Origin: Tausonia pullulans
Lineage: Eukaryota > Basidiomycota > Tremellomycetes > Cystofilobasidiales > Mrakiaceae
DNA: 64,000 nucleotides
Assembly (NCBI GenBank): GCA_951802195.1
Contig: OX637623.1
Coordinates: 1-64,000 of the forward strand
Direction of reading: 5' to 3'
In this document: one piece after another, positions 32,754 through 45,795 of the stretch
Layout of the letters: each line of letters opens with the position of its first letter
Numbering within the stretch: the stretch's first letter is position 1
Position numbers and translations under genes: made by a program
Notes under the pieces: model-generated
Databases searched by the model: none
Seen by the model: the letters and a program-made list of their open reading frames with translations, nothing else
What the model was told of the DNA's origin: nothing

Positions 32754-35700
32754 ATGCGAAGGCAATCCTCGATCGAGTCCTCAGCCGACCTCACGCACAA
32801 CGCCTCGGAATACGGACAACGAAGCTCAGCGATGCGGGTCTCCTACGGCAGCGCCTACAGTGACCTCTCAGTGAGGCTTGCCTGTTTCGTGCGAAGGCTC
32901 AGCGGGACTGACCTAATTCCCGACCAACACTCAGCCTGCGCCGTCCATTGATTCCACTTCGCGGCGATTCCTACCGCATGTCGAGCCTGGGCCGACAACC
33001 CCGCTTGCGCCAACGGCGTCTGAACGGGTGCGCGGGGAAGTGGATCTTAACTTGTCCAACTGCCGTGCGCTGATAATTAAAGCACTCTTAAGTATGCCTT
33101 GCCGACCGACACAAAGCTCTGGGCTTATGACGACTCCCCCGAAGCCGACGGTACATTTCCCTTCTCTTCTGTGGTTACACTTTTCGAATCTGATCGACAA
33201 AATTCATCCCAGACTACCTGCACGACCCAATTCCAAAGCGGGGGAAGCGGATCGATAGCACGGGCTCGATCTTCACGTTCCGTGGGCTCGCCAACCTTGG
33301 CTGTCTCACCCTGCTCATCTTGGCTCTAGTCATGCTATTGTGAGTCTCGTCCTGGAGTCGGCACTTGCCTTGAGCCTGAATCGTTTTCAGTGCTGGATAT
33401 CCAGTCTACTCAGCACTAGCAACAAAGACGACGTCGACAACCGCAGGCTTCAGGTGCGACACCTTCAGCTGATCTGGACCAATTGCTCAAACTGATCTGC
33501 CCGCTCAGTCTTGGAGGTGTTAATGGCTCAGGTGCGTGCCAAAAATCGACAATTTAAGAATTACTTGGCTCTAACTTTATCTTTTTTCCTATAGGTCAAG
33601 TTCCTCAGACCGTCGGCAGTAAGTTCTCGACGACTCGTGGCATCGGCGAGCTCGCTCATTTGTCCCCCTCTTTCCCAGACTTTGGGCTCATCGATGAAGA
33701 CACGCCGAAGTCAGCGTACAGCATTGTATCAGATGAGGGCCCGACATGGGACCTCGTCTTCAGCGACGAATTCGAGCAGGAGGGCCGGACGTTCTACCCA
33801 GGTGGGGCAATGCATCATAATTCGTGGCTTCTCACGTCGCGGTGCACTGACGATGTTCTATTTTGTGAGTTAAGGTGACGACCCCTACTGGGAAGCCGCC
33901 GATTTCCACGCTTGGGCAACCGGCGATCTAGAGTATTACGATCCTCGCCAACTCTCGACCAAAAACGGATCTTTGTGAGTATCATTGACACCTTGGCGTT
34001 CAGCTCGCTTTCTGATCTGGATTGACCCAGGGTCATCGAGCTCGCCAATATCACGAACCATGACCTGGTGAGAACCTTGTTCCCGGCGCCCTTGTGGTCC
34101 TGACCTTCCACTAATACCCGTATGCAATCAACAGTATTACGTGCGCCCTCTCCATTGACAAACTGAGGGTCGAACTTCACTCCCTAGGATTAGCTGACCC
34201 CTTCAATCTCAGATGGGAGGAAGTTTACAGAGCTGGAACAAGTTCTGCTTCACCGGCGGTCGCTTGGAAGGTTTGCATGGTGGATCTCACTCGTGAGCTT
34301 TTCCCTGACCTGCCTCTTGCTTTTCCCACCCCAGCAAAGGTACAATTGCCTGGTACAGCAAAAGTGGCTGGTCTTTGGCCAGCATTTTGGTGAGTCTCAG
34401 CCTGTCCTGATCATTCCCTGTCGAGACTGACGTCGAACTTTCCTCAGGACGATGTGAGTCTCTCCATTCGGCATAGCTTATGTAACCACATCACTGATTC
34501 TCGAGGTGGCCATCTGGGTTAAGGGGCAACCTCGGTAGGATTTCCTTATTAGCTTCAGATGATCTTCAAAAGCTGAGTTTGTTCCTTTAGGTCGCGTCGG
34601 ATACGGCGGCACGCTCGACGGCATGTGGGTGAGTCACTGTCATCTAAAGAAGTATCAAATGATCCATTATCTGATCAATGGATATACAGCCCTACTCTTA
34701 CGACGTTTGCGACTACGGAAGTTTGTAATCCCCCGATCCATCTTTTGGCGCCCGGGCTCGTTCTGACTCTATTGTGTCCTCCAGCTCTGCCCAATCAGAC
34801 TCTCGACTGTGAGGCTTCGTGATCATGCAGCATTTGCCACTGCTGACTAACGCAACGTGAGGCAGCTCTCCCCAATATCGCCCTTACGAGCGGCACCTAC
34901 ATCGGCGACGGCCTCGAGTACCCCTACGCGCTGTCCTACTTGCCTGGCCAGCGATTATCTCGTTGCACTTGCCAAAATGACGAGACTCACCCAGGGCCTA
35001 AGCACTCAGATGGCACTTGGGTCGGACGAAGCGCCCCGGAGGTGATGGCTCACTTTCACCTGTGAGCAAGAGCGGTAAGGCTGACTTGCTTCTTCCCCCC
35101 AGATTGATGTCTTTGAGGCTCAGGTTGACAGCACTGCCGAACTTGGCAAGGTTTCGCAGTCGGGGCAGTGGGCACCGTAAGCACCCCTGATCTCTGGCGA
35201 GCCTGACACCAGCTACCACAGACTGACTAGGGATGACCTTCTCGACGGCAAGATTTAATCCGGTATGGACTATTTCTGTCTGGAGCATCGATGTTTGCGT
35301 CTGACGCTCACCAAATATGCCTCAGTACTATGTCTGGGACAAGTGAGGTGGTCTCCTAGTGACTTGCAGCCGTCAGTCTGGAGGGCTGACTGAATGCCAC
35401 TCTCTCATGCAGCGCCACGCACGGCATCATCGGTGAACCCGGCTATCACGCTGAGAACCAAACAGCTGGCTGACACCGTTCTCCAGTGAACGATACCATC
35501 AGCGAGCTCAACTCATACCAAGGAGGCAACCTTCAGGTGAGCAGCGACCTTGTCCTATCTGGGCTGTATCCTCCGGTCCTGATGGAACGGGACCCCTTGC
35601 AGCAAACGAGCTCAGTCGTCTCAGACACCAACCAGGGTCAGTTTGCCTTCTTCTCGGCCGTACAAACGTCAACCTGATGTGAAGCCGACGCAGATTGCTA

Positions 35701-37160
35701 TGAGTATGACTCAAATGGTAACGCTGGCGGTTGCTACTCCGTTTATGCGATCGAGTACCTTCCGGGAGACGATGGGTACATGAAGGTGCGTTGAAGTAAG
35801 CTCTCCACCTTCCTAACATTGCGTCTGACTCCTTACCGCCATGGAATCAGTGGTTCAATGACGACAAGCTGTGAGTGTCGCTTCCTCATCTCGAAATCAT
35901 TGCAGCTCTTATTCGTCCTCGTTGCATCTCAGCATGTGGACTTACAAGGCTGGAGGTTTCCCCGCCGACGCCGAGGCCATGGTCGGCTATCGAGATATCC
36001 CCAAGGAGCCTATGGTTTGTCTTCCCATCCACTTCGATATCCGTGAACCCTGTTGACGACGACCTTTCCTCATCAGTGTAAGCCAAGCAAGCCACAGCGG
36101 GAGCCATCCAGTTCTGCCTTGAAAAGCTGACCGTCTGTCTGCACAACTCAGATATTCTGATGAACTGTACGTCTTATCTTGCCAGCAGCTTATTTGTCTT
36201 CTCTTTTTCGTCTGACCTCATCCCCTGTCTCCCATAGTGGCACTCTCCACCAACTTCGGTGCGCCGCTCCTGCCCAGAGGCATAATCTCTTTTTTTTTAC
36301 TGACCATTTGCCCTGTAGGCGCCATCGATTACGACGGACTGTCTTCGCTCTGGCCGGTTCATATGTCTTTCGAATATGTGAGTTTGTGAAGGTGTGAAGA
36401 CAGACGTGGGAGGGTCCCGGCGCGTAGCACTGACGTTCCCCCTTGTCCCAGGTCCGAGTCTACCGTGCGTGGCACTCTAGCGCAAGGAAACCTCGAAAAC
36501 TCAAGCTGACACCCTATAATCTCAGAGGACCCATCAAGAAAGAACATCGGTTGCGACCCCGACGATGTGAGCTCTGGCTGTCCACCTGCTATGTCTCCTT
36601 CTGTCAATTGACACTCCTCCTCCCTTGCAGTTCCCGACTGTACGCCATTTATCCAGCTCGCAAGCTCTGAACTGACTTTCTGTAATCTCTGTCTCCTCAG
36701 GCCGAGTACATTGTGCGTCCATCTTTGTTTCACTCCGATCTGATCGACCAGACCGTTGATCTTGCCCAACATCCATTCAGGCGCGCTTCCCGGAGGGCTA
36801 CTCGAATCCCAAGTGGGTCGCCATTGATCTGCCCAGCGCGAGACATCAGAAGACACTCCTGCTGACCATATTTTCTCCTTGCCAGTATTACCACGGTTTG
36901 TCTTGAAGAAGAAGGAGATCGTGTATTTGGCTTTTCTGACGTGTTTCGTTGGAACATTCGCCCCTCTCAGTGGGCGCAAGTACGTTCCTCGGTCTGTCTC
37001 AATAACCCTTCTTGAGGCCCAGCTGATCCTTATCTATCTTGTAGATGACGGACCTAGCGAAGCCGATCAACAACTTGACGGTTCGTTCGACAGGAGGCTA
37101 GGCCCCGATCGGCGACGTTAGCTAACCAGTTTCCTCCATCCACAGGGCACTTGCTCATAA
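32754..37160 (+). CDS. KRE6: Beta-1,6-glucan synthesis protein, SKN1/KRE6 family (GH16-like)
   Basis: A type II membrane protein of the secretory pathway needed for cell-wall beta-glucan. The N-terminal cytosolic part (MRRQSSIESSADLTHNASEY) leads to a single membrane anchor, LANLGCLTLLILALVMLFAG. The lumenal GH16-like domain begins near WDLVFSDEFEQEGRTFYPGD and holds YWEAADFHAWATGDLEYYDP. CFTGGRLEASVQLPG and WPAFWTMGNLGRVGYGGTLD follow. The catalytic EIDVFEAQ motif matches the family's E-I-D-x-F-E. The C-terminal part has VHMSFEYVRVYQD, NIGCDPDDFPTAEYI, and ends NPNITTWAQ then MTDLAKPINNLTGTCS, including the terminal Cys region typical of the family. The gene has more than twenty small exons, the most fragmented in the window. 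The family call is sure; KRE6 versus SKN1 cannot be told apart. Confidence 0.92.
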
Positions 37161-37237
37161 GACCGCCATTATCCCTTGTTTCGATTATCTATAGCGAGCA
37201 CAATGCAGTATTTAGAACCATGGACCATTTGCGGCAG

Positions 37238-37258
37238 AAAAAAAAAAAAAAAAAAAAA
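37238..37258. repeat. 21-base A homopolymer between convergent genes
   Basis: A run of 21 A on the plus strand, 78 bases after the KRE6 stop and 53 bases beyond the NCA2 stop. It sits in the only spacer between two convergent genes. Confidence 0.9.
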
Positions 37259-37310
37259 CAGCGGCACACACATGCTTGAGGCGAAGACACACAAACACAT
37301 ACCCCTCCGC

Positions 37311-39795
37311 TCACGAGGACTTGCCCTTCCAACCGAGCCGCGTGCTCCAGCAGCGCCACATGCGTTCGACGACGCGAAGCTTGGCCTCCCGGTTGACGCC
37401 TGGGTTCTCGAGGTCAAGAAGGTCGAAGAAGAATTCCTAGAACGACCGCTTGGTCAGAATGAGGAGTCTTAAGTCACAAGAAATAGTGAGATTCAGTGAC
37501 CCACCGCCTTCTGGGCCGCCTCGCTCCGGCGGAACTCCTTCTTGGCGACGCCGCGAAGGTTGGCAATTGAGACAAGGAGAAGACCCTGGATCTCGTACGG
37601 AAGATCGCTTGTAGGTTGCTCCGAGTCAGTCTCGTCCGGCGGAGGCGGAAGAGTGAGAAGGCGCTCGATGCGGCTGGGGAAGAAGTATCTCGATCAATTT
37701 GCTGGGAGAGAACTCGCCGAGGTAAAACAATAACTCACCGGATACCCTCCCAGCTCTTCCTCCTCCGCTCCTTGCGGCTCCCTGCGGACGAGAACGAAAG
37801 CCCTCCGGCTGAGGAGAGGAAGGCACGGAAGTAGCCCGAAAGGAGGTAGATGACAAAGAACGAGGGGGCGACTCCAACAAAGGCAAATGTGAGCTCTTGA
37901 GAACGAAGGAGCTTGTCGATACCAGAGAGTGCGAGATCGACATCGACCTAGCCAAGAGTGTATAATTGAGTATGAGCTGAAGAAAAGCAGCACAAAAAAG
38001 GTCAAGAGCGAGCATCTCTTACCTTGGTCTTTTGGATCTGGATGAGGAGCGAACGGACGAGAGTGCCGGAGATGGCGCTCTTGAGAGGTGACTATGACGA
38101 GATACACTTAGCGCTGGTATCGCAAAGAGTGTGTCCGGGGGACACCCACCTTGATGTCGTCCTCGTAGAGTTTGAGGACATCGGTCAGGTCTCCCTCCCG
38201 GATACGAGTAGTGAGTTGCTCGAGCTCAGGTCCCGTGTACGACTTGCGATCCTTCGCAAGCGAGAGAACCATCCGCTCAAGAGACTGAAAGAAGCAGAGT
38301 CAGGCTTCCGGGCAAAGGAGGAAGTCGAGTGGGCTCACCTCCATGTCGCTCTTCATGCCCTCCTTGCTCATCACAGTCAGGTTGCCTGAGCCCTCCCCGC
38401 CGCCGTGTCGGACGGTCTCAATGATACCCATCACCGGCTCGACAACCCAACCACGCCAGAAACCAAGCACCGTCTCGCGTGCGTCTCGGACGGCGTCCTT
38501 GAGGGCCGGTACGTAGGGCGAAAGGAACGGGATGAGCAGCGGGATGAGTAGGAGCGGAGGCCACAGCCGGGTGAAAGCTGTCGGTCGGGTGAGGTGGCTA
38601 GGGGGACGAGGAGAAAGCGTCGGTCTTGAAAGGAGCGTCTCGAGTGCAGGAAGGAAGGCGAGGGGTGACGACGTCTGCTCGAACGAGAGTGGTGCAATTT
38701 CCGTCTGCTCGTCCGCGGCCAAGGCCGTGTCGCGTACAAGCGAGAGCACGCGCTGCATTTCGACCGCCAGAGACTGGGTGTCAATGGGGCCTTCACCGAA
38801 TTCGGGCGCCTGGACGGCGAGCTTGCCAAGAGAGCGGACGAGCCGGTTGCGATCCCGTTCGAGGCCCTTTATCCGGCCGTGGACTTCGCGGTGGGTCATT
38901 TTGAGGAGCGTCCTGGGCCCGATGACCTTGGGCGTGGAGCGTGGGACAGAAGTACGGGGAAAGAGTGCCGAGAGGAGGTAGGTAGGGGTGAAGATTTGCT
39001 GTGAGGGGGGTTGAGACAAGAGAGAGAAAGAAAGGTGTGTGACGCGCTGCGGTAGGGCTGAGGGATGCACGCGATGTATCAGTTACTGTGAGGGCCAATG
39101 AGATGGTGGGCGTAGATCTTGGAAAAGTCTGGACTGCAGGCAGAGAGTGTGGAGCTGCAGCCAAACGTCTGCGTTTATGACGGCCGGGGGCGCGCTAGAG
39201 ACAGGTGGCCATCATGTAGCGATTGGTCTCCACGACGCACGCCCGTGGCCAAAAAAAATAAGATTGAGAGTAGAACCGCTCCCAAGCAGAGATCATCTTC
39301 CAAGCCTGAAATGCAAGACTCACTCATGAAGAAATACCCGGCGATGCCGCCCCATGTCCATCGACCACGCCCCTCAAGTCGCTTCCACCAGCCAATCTCG
39401 TCCTCCCAAGCACCAGTGCACTGAATGAGCTCCTCGACATGGGCGCCATAGAGACCTAACACGAGCCTGCCGACGAGCGTCCACTCGAGGAGAACCTCGT
39501 CCTCGTCCTCCTCATTGGCAGCGATACGCGGGTCATTGTTGCGGCTCTGCCGGAGCGCGTCGAGCGCGAGCGCGAGCTGAAAATGGGTCGGCTTGGCCGG
39601 AAGCAACTGGAGGGCCTCCTGTATGGGTGTCTGGGGTGCTGCCGAAGGCGGAGGGATCTGCTGGGCGAGGACAGAGCCATCGCCGAAGGTCGAGCGGCGC
39701 GCCTGGAAAGATGGGCGGCGAGGGGTGCCACGGTGCTCGAGCGAGTCGAGCGACCGGACGAGGGATGCGAGCTTCTCGAACGTGTAGGTCGCCAT
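37311..39795 (-). CDS. NCA2: Nuclear control of ATPase protein 2
   Basis: A mitochondrial membrane protein, in yeast linked to expression of the mtDNA-encoded ATP synthase subunits 6 and 8. The N-terminus (MATYTFEKLASLVRSLDSLE) is followed by VLLEWTLVGRLVLGLYGAHV, which matches the family start. The central part has THREVHGRIKGLERDRNRLV, then a helix LWPPLLLIPLLIPFLSPYVP and GFWRGWVVEPVMGIIETVRH. SLERMVLSLAKDRKSYTGPE and IQIQKTKVDVDLALSGIDKL lead to the last helix pair LTFAFVGVAPSFFVIYLLSG. The end, GLLLVSIANLRG then REAKLRVVERMWRCW, is characteristic. Exons join in frame. The gene ends convergent with KRE6, 150 bases apart. Confidence 0.9.
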
Positions 39796-40059
39796 GCGGC
39801 GGGTCCTGTGTGAGTAATCAGGGTCGATGAGAGGGAGTGGTGATACGGTTGGAGAGGCAAACGCGCTTCGACCTAAACCGGCGACAGGGCACTCTTTCTG
39901 GAACTACGTCACTTGGACGCAACTTGACGACGATCAGCTTTGGAGAGGATGTCCGGTGAGACCTCTGAGTACGTATATCAGTCAAAGCAGATTGTCTTTC
40001 TAATTTATTTTTCTCAAATCATAGCGTGGCAAAGGACAGGCTGAGCGCGCGCTGCTCTA

Positions 40060-42241
40060 TCAAGACCGGATCCATTCCCTGCTCCCAGCTCCCACCGGAT
40101 ACGTCTCCCCTGCCTTCCTTGGCCGCTGTTCGCGGCCGCGTGGCCAGTCCTCCTCTGTTGATAATGAGACCATGGGAACATTGGGTCCTGCGATGCCTCG
40201 AGCCATGGCCTCCTTCTCTCGGGCGAGGAGGGATTCCCACGTAGCTTCACACTGGAAGAACAGGAGAGCCGTCAGTTGATGAGGTTCATGCGAAGGAAGC
40301 GGAAGGAGGCATACTTGACAGGGCTCCCAAAGCTCGCTACGAAAACGGAGGGATGTTAAGCCAGAACAAGGAGAGCAAGTACGAGATAATTTTGCAGCGC
40401 ACCCAAGGTTGTTGTGCGTCAAGTCTTCCACAGTCACCCTCGGCGTGGCCATGCCGTCGGCGTACGTCGGCAGGTGAAATTGTCGCATGATGCACCCGCA
40501 CGAGGCGACCTCCATGGGAGCCTCGTATATTGTCGCAACCTGAACAACCTCCTCGGCCAGGTCGGAAGGATCGTGGTTGCTGAAAATAATCTCGACCACG
40601 AGATTGGATGAGAACCGGAGGGCCGTCTTGGTCAAGGGCTGTGTGGCCGGTCGGAGTTCGGATCCATCAGGCTGTCAGGAAAAAAGAAGCGGGCTCAATA
40701 TTGTGAGATGAAGACGGGGGGCTTGATCCAACTCACCAGTCGACCAAAGCGAGTGAACTCCCACTCGTTCGGATTGCCCTTGTCAAGTGCATCTCTCGCC
40801 GAATAGAGGATCGTCCCCTTGTCACGAGCGAGCTGAGGGAAGCCCGAAAGACCCCACCCGGAGTTCTCCCCCTCTTGAATGATGAAGAGCTTGGGGCCAG
40901 CAATATCGATGACCTTGCCGGGCATCCTCTGACTCTCGTGCGAGACCATCTGGACGACGTAGATCCGTACGCTGTAAATCTTGAGGTTGGGCGGAGGAGC
41001 GGGCATCTTGATGGAGAAGTACATGGCCGAAGCGACAGCAAACTCGTTCGCCGATGCATCGAGGGCGAGTGGGCCAAAGTGTTCGGTGAGTGATTCGGAA
41101 TGGTGGGAGAATTGGAGGCTCGCTCCATCCTCGTACGCCGGCCAGGGAATAACCCAGATACTTCGCTCGACGGTGAGATCTGACTTGCCAAAGAAGCGGG
41201 GGCCGGTGCCCTCGACAATGCCACGGAGTGTCCAGCTGACCTCGCCTGTCTTGCAGCGGTCGGATGCTAGCGCAAGGAGGGACAGGGGCTGCTCAGCGTG
41301 CGGTGAGCAATGGAAGTCACTCTCTCTCTGACTCACTCGGCGCATCGGCGGGGAGGTCAAATCCAAACTCGAAGCTGGAGAAAGCGGGGTTCAAAGGAGG
41401 CCGCCGTGCCGCGTGCCGACTTGTCTGTCAGTGCGCGAGAAGGCGCACGCATGTCGTGACCCGACCCTGTCAATGAAAGGCAGTATACGCACACATTGAC
41501 GCCCGCGGACAATTCAAGGCCATCTTCCTCATCGGTATCGCCATCGAGGACGACCTCCCTTCGGAAGATGTCGGCGTCTTCCCAGAGCCGGTCCGAATGA
41601 GCATTGTCAACGGACAGCCGGAGCCGGAGACGAGCCCGAAGGACAACCCTCACGGCCCTGGTCCGTCGGGCGACAGGTGAGACGCAAACAAAGATGCCCG
41701 CAACGCGTTTCTACAGAAACAGAAGGGAGACTGTCAGCTCGTTGCTTAAGGTCGACGAAGGACGCAGTCCGAACGAGACGGGCAGGCCATGTCGCGCGTA
41801 TGACCTGTCCTCCTGTCATCTCTCTCGTTCACATGCCATTGTCGTCTCACTCACCCCCCGACCATCGTCTCCATGCCGAGGAGGCACAACACCATTCCCC
41901 CATTCTTGGACAACGAGTCTCAGTAGCGGTTTCGACAGATCGAGATTTTGCGTTGCAGCGATGAGGTGCGGCGGGTAGCCCGAGTGTGGGATTCGCTGAA
42001 GGTCAACTGTCACGAGCTCGTCCCCCTGAAGGGCTGGCCCCGCCGCTTTCCCCTTGCCCTTGTTGCCCTTGTTCGTTTTCCTGCTCCTGGACGGAGCGGC
42101 TGATCGGGAGAGAGAGGACGCGCGGGACGAGGGAGCCGAAGACCAGGACCGGTCGAGTCGCCAGCTGGGCCCTGGCGACGGCGAAGGCGATGGCGAGCGG
42201 GAGGCCGTCAGGTAGTCTGGCGGGAGCGTGGGCGAGGTCAT
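40060..42241 (-). CDS. Arrestin-like protein A (tandem paralogue)
   Basis: The N-terminus (MTSPTLPPDYLTASRSPSPS) is Ser/Pro-rich, followed by the beta-sandwich blocks DLSKPLLRLVVQEW and AVRVVLRARLRLRLSVDNAH. VNVSFEFGFDLPADAP then leads to CKTGEVSWTLRGIVEGTGPR, a pattern typical of arrestin N-domains (FxFxLPxDAP, then G.v.y.l.g). Later come KIYSVRIYVVQMVSHESQRM and LRFSSNLVVEIIFSNHDPSD, and a C-terminal CEATWESLLAREKEAMARG then PRKAGETYPVGAGSREWIRS. Fungal alpha-arrestins usually recruit ubiquitin ligases to membrane proteins; I see no PPxY motif, so that role is not shown here. It shares its layout with the next gene (42595-45047). Confidence 0.6.
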
Positions 42242-42594
42242 GCAGAGAGGGATGAGGAGGGAGGAAGAAGCGCCTAAGGGCTGTAAGGGGGTTTATGACT
42301 GGTTAGAGGAGAAGGGAGAATGGCAAGATGACGAGCGCGGTTCGTTGGCAAAGGAGGGAGGGCGAGTCAAACAGGTTGGATCGTCGGCCCTAAAAGACCG
42401 ATAGTCTTTCTCCGGCGGACCAAGTAAAGAGGCGCGTCCGGCAAAGAAGACAGAGGGCAGCACATGGCGCTCCTCGAAAGAGAACAGGTTCACACGTTTG
42501 CTTATGCGAGCGAGCCCCATAGCACGCCACCGCCACCCCATACACGCGCGCGCGCTCATCTAGCCATGTAAAAGTTCAAAATCATGATTTTTCA
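42242..42594. other. Spacer between the arrestin-like paralogues
   Basis: About 350 bases holding the promoter of copy A and the 3' flank of copy B. No gene is seen. Confidence 0.4.
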
Positions 42595-45047
42595 TCAGGC
42601 ACCCCTCCCCCGCCGCTGACCCGACCCAAGCGTATATGTCTCCCCGGCTTTGGGCACAGGGCCACCACCCGTCACCGCCGCCGCCGAGCTCCGCGACGGA
42701 TTGGCCTCGACGATGGCGAGACTGCCCTCCCCGCGGCGTGCGGCGTAGGCATCGTTTGGGCGGGCGTTGGCCATGACGGCCTTCTCCCGTTGTAGAATTG
42801 TCTCCCACGGTGTCTCGCACTGTGCGCAGAGGGGCCGTCAGTGTGGGTGTGTGTTTTGTGTGAAAGAGGGAGGAAACCGACCTGGCAGGGAACCGAGTAC
42901 GGACTGCGAAACGAAACAGCCGAAGAAAGTGAGTGGGGCGTCAGGCTGAAAGTTTCCTTCTTCAAAACACAAGATCGAGACACAAGTAACATCGAGACAC
43001 AAGTAACTTACCCCGTCGGCTTGAGTGACGAGTGCTCGAGGCTTACCGGCGGCTGGTACTGTGAGGCCTCGTCCGCGTACGTCGGGAGGACGTTCTGGCT
43101 CGTAGTGCAGTCACAAGAGCCGAGATCAACTTTACTTTCGTAGAGCGTCGCGGTCTTGATGTGCTCCTCGTCTTCGGGGTGGAGCCGGTTACTGAAGACG
43201 ACGTCGCACCGAAGGACAGGTGAGAACCGAAGGGGTGTCGACGTGCCTGGTCTCGTCGTTGGTCGGATGAAGTCACCGTTGGGCTGATGGAGGGGCAAGG
43301 CCGTAAGTAAGGGAACCATCCGCTCCCTCTTCTTCCATCACTCACTAATCGCACGATCTTGGACAGTTCAAAGCCTCCCTCCGGCCCCCCGTCCTTGCTC
43401 GCATCAAAGAGCACCGACCCGCTTGTCCTCGCCGCATCCGCAAAGTCCGAAGCTGCATATCCCCCCCTCTTCAAGCTCGCTTTCGCCCCCTCCTCCAGAA
43501 CCATCATCCTCGGCGTCTTGACCTCGGCGCGCTTCCCCGGGAACTTCTTCGACTCGAGTGTGGTCGTTTGCACGATAAAGACGGAGACGGCGTAAATGAC
43601 GAGCGTTGGTGGTGGGCATGGGAGTCGAAGAAGGACGGAGAGCGCCGAGGCAACGACGAACTCGTGAGCAGATATGTCGAGGGCGAGAGGGCCGAAATGA
43701 TCGGTGATGGACTCCTTGTGAATGGAGAGTTGAGCTGGTGAGAAGGAGGAGAAGGGGGAGAGGGGGGAGTCAGCGGACTGAACAGTGGCGGAGAAGCGAC
43801 TGAGGCCCCTACCAAAGTCCTCGTTGTCCGAGTCGGGCCAAGGAATAACAAAGAGTATGCTCTCGCAGGAGAGATCGGAGCGGCCAAAGAGACCGCCGGA
43901 GCTCTCGGCGACACCGCGGACGACCCACGAAAGCTCGCCGCTCTTGCAGCGGTCAGAAGCTTGGGGGACAGTCAGTATGTAACATCTACATGTCTAGAAG
44001 ACAAACAGGAGGGGACATACTGGGAGCGTCTGAAGGGATCTGAAAGCTAAACTCGAAGCTGTGGCGAGAGGGCGATCAGCCTCCTGATGGGACGGCGATA
44101 GGCGGCCAAAGAGAGACATTACTCTCAGGGACTACTCACACGTTGATTCCCTTGTCAAGTCCGACCCCACCCTCGAGCGACACTTCCCGCTGGAACGGTA
44201 GGCTCTCCTCCCAGTGACGAGGGGTGTCCGTTCCAGGTGGAAACGTCAATCGGGCCCTTGCGGTAAGGAAGACGCGTACGGCCGCACACCGGCGTTCCGT
44301 CGGTGAAAAATAGACAAAAAATCCCTGGACGCGTTTCTGGTAGTGGGCGAGCGCACAAATGAGAGATCAACCTATGTAAGAATGGGTGGGGGGACTTGGG
44401 AGGACTTGGGAGGTGGAGGCGAGAGACAATGAGGTGTGTTACTTCCCGTCTCGCGAATGCGACCCCACTCACTCCTTGTCCTAGGGACCACTCGTTCGGC
44501 GGAGTGATAAAGCAGAGCCACTCAGAGACTACTAGCCGAGCGACAGGCTTCAGCGAAGTGTCGAGTCCTCTTGTAGCGTTAACCAGCTTGGTCCGCAGGA
44601 GCGTCAGTCTGTCGGTCGGTTGGTCGCATCTGCTCACCACCTCCACCTCCTTCGATCAAGCAACTCAATTCAACTCACATTTGGAGCATACCCTCCCTGG
44701 GGAATAATTTCCGGATCCAATTTGACAATCATGGCGTCCATCGATCCGGTCGAATGAGCCTTGGTCTTCCTTACCCTCGAACGTGACCTAGAGCTCGCGC
44801 GGGAGCTCGACCTGCTGCCACCTGCAGTCATGGACGAGGATCTCTCGCCTCGTCGCCCTGGCGATGAGGGCCCGGGAGAGTTCGATCGGGAGGACGAGCG
44901 AGAGGCGACGAGGTAGTCTGGTGGAGGAGGCAAGGGCGGTTCATGGAGTGACGCGCCGACGGCGTTGGGCGACCAAAAGGGCGTGGACGAGCCGGAGCCG
45001 TCATAAGAGGTCGTCGCAGGGGGCGGCGAATACATAGGGTTTGTCAT
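42595..45047 (-). CDS. Arrestin-like protein B (tandem paralogue)
   Basis: It is colinear with copy A. The Ser/Pro-rich start ends PPPPDYLVASRSSSRSNSP, and LDTSLKPVARLVVSEWLCFI follows. Then come AVRVFLTARARLTFP, INVSFEFSFQIPSDAP and CKSGELSWVVRGVAESSGGL. ITDHFGPLALDISAHEFVVA and VIYAVSVFIVQTTTLESKKF follow, with DLGSCDCTTSQNVLPTYADE matching copy A's ASCGCIMRQFHLPTYADG. The C-terminal CETPWETILQREKAVMANAR then KAGETYTLGSGQRRGRGA also matches. It is an old duplication given the divergence. Copy B has an extra N-terminal segment (MTNPMYSPPPATTSYDGSGS). As for copy A, the arrestin fold is inferred from pattern. Confidence 0.6.
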
Positions 45048-45795
45048 GGGGAGGCTGAGCCGGAGACTCGCTGCTGGTCGTCGCAGGGGGTTGAATAACT
45101 ACTAGGGCACGAAAGGGAATCCGTCGTCGAAAGAAGGTGTTGGTGAGAAGCCTGTGAGTGCAAGCGGTTGGCGTTGGGATAGCGAGGATGACTGAGGGAA
45201 ATCAGATCGACGCGAGGGGCCGCCTACCCGCTTGACTCCTAGAGCGTGGCCGGCTTGAAGTTCCGAAAAACACTTGGCAATGGAGGAAAGGTTGAGATAT
45301 TTTCTGGCTCAAGGCTTGCGCCAGATGCGGAGAAAGCGGAGAATGATGGAGCAAGGGGAACTGGATTCGATGGTCATCGGGTCGTGGCGAGGGGATGCTT
45401 GGGAGGTGGGAAAAAGGGAGGGAACCAAAGAGTTGGTTTTGGGGTGAGAGCGGGAGAGAGATGCCGAGTGTGATGGGAGAGAAAGAGATGGAGGAGTGAG
45501 AGAGAAAGAGATTTTACGAAGGAGGGAGAGGGGAAGGCTGGGGGTGGCAATGGGGAACAGCAAGCCAAAAAGCGAGTTTGCGACGAAAGAGGTAAAATTC
45601 AACAAATTAAGAGCGAAAGAGTGAAGATGAGGAAAGGGGGAAGGGAGGGAGAGAATATTATAAGAGACTGCCCAACCCAACCACACCCTTCCAGGAAAAC
45701 AAAGAAAGCTCAAAGCACGCCTAGTAGCACACGTCCACCAGCACCAGCACCACGACACACCTACTGGCCTCCTCCGTCATCATCACAAAGCTCCC
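45048..45795. promoter_or_regulatory. CT-rich upstream region of arrestin-like B
   Basis: About 750 bases, strongly purine-rich on the plus strand from 45400 to 45660, so pyrimidine-rich on the coding strand of the gene it precedes. It also holds the G3BP 3' flank. No gene is seen. Confidence 0.45.
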
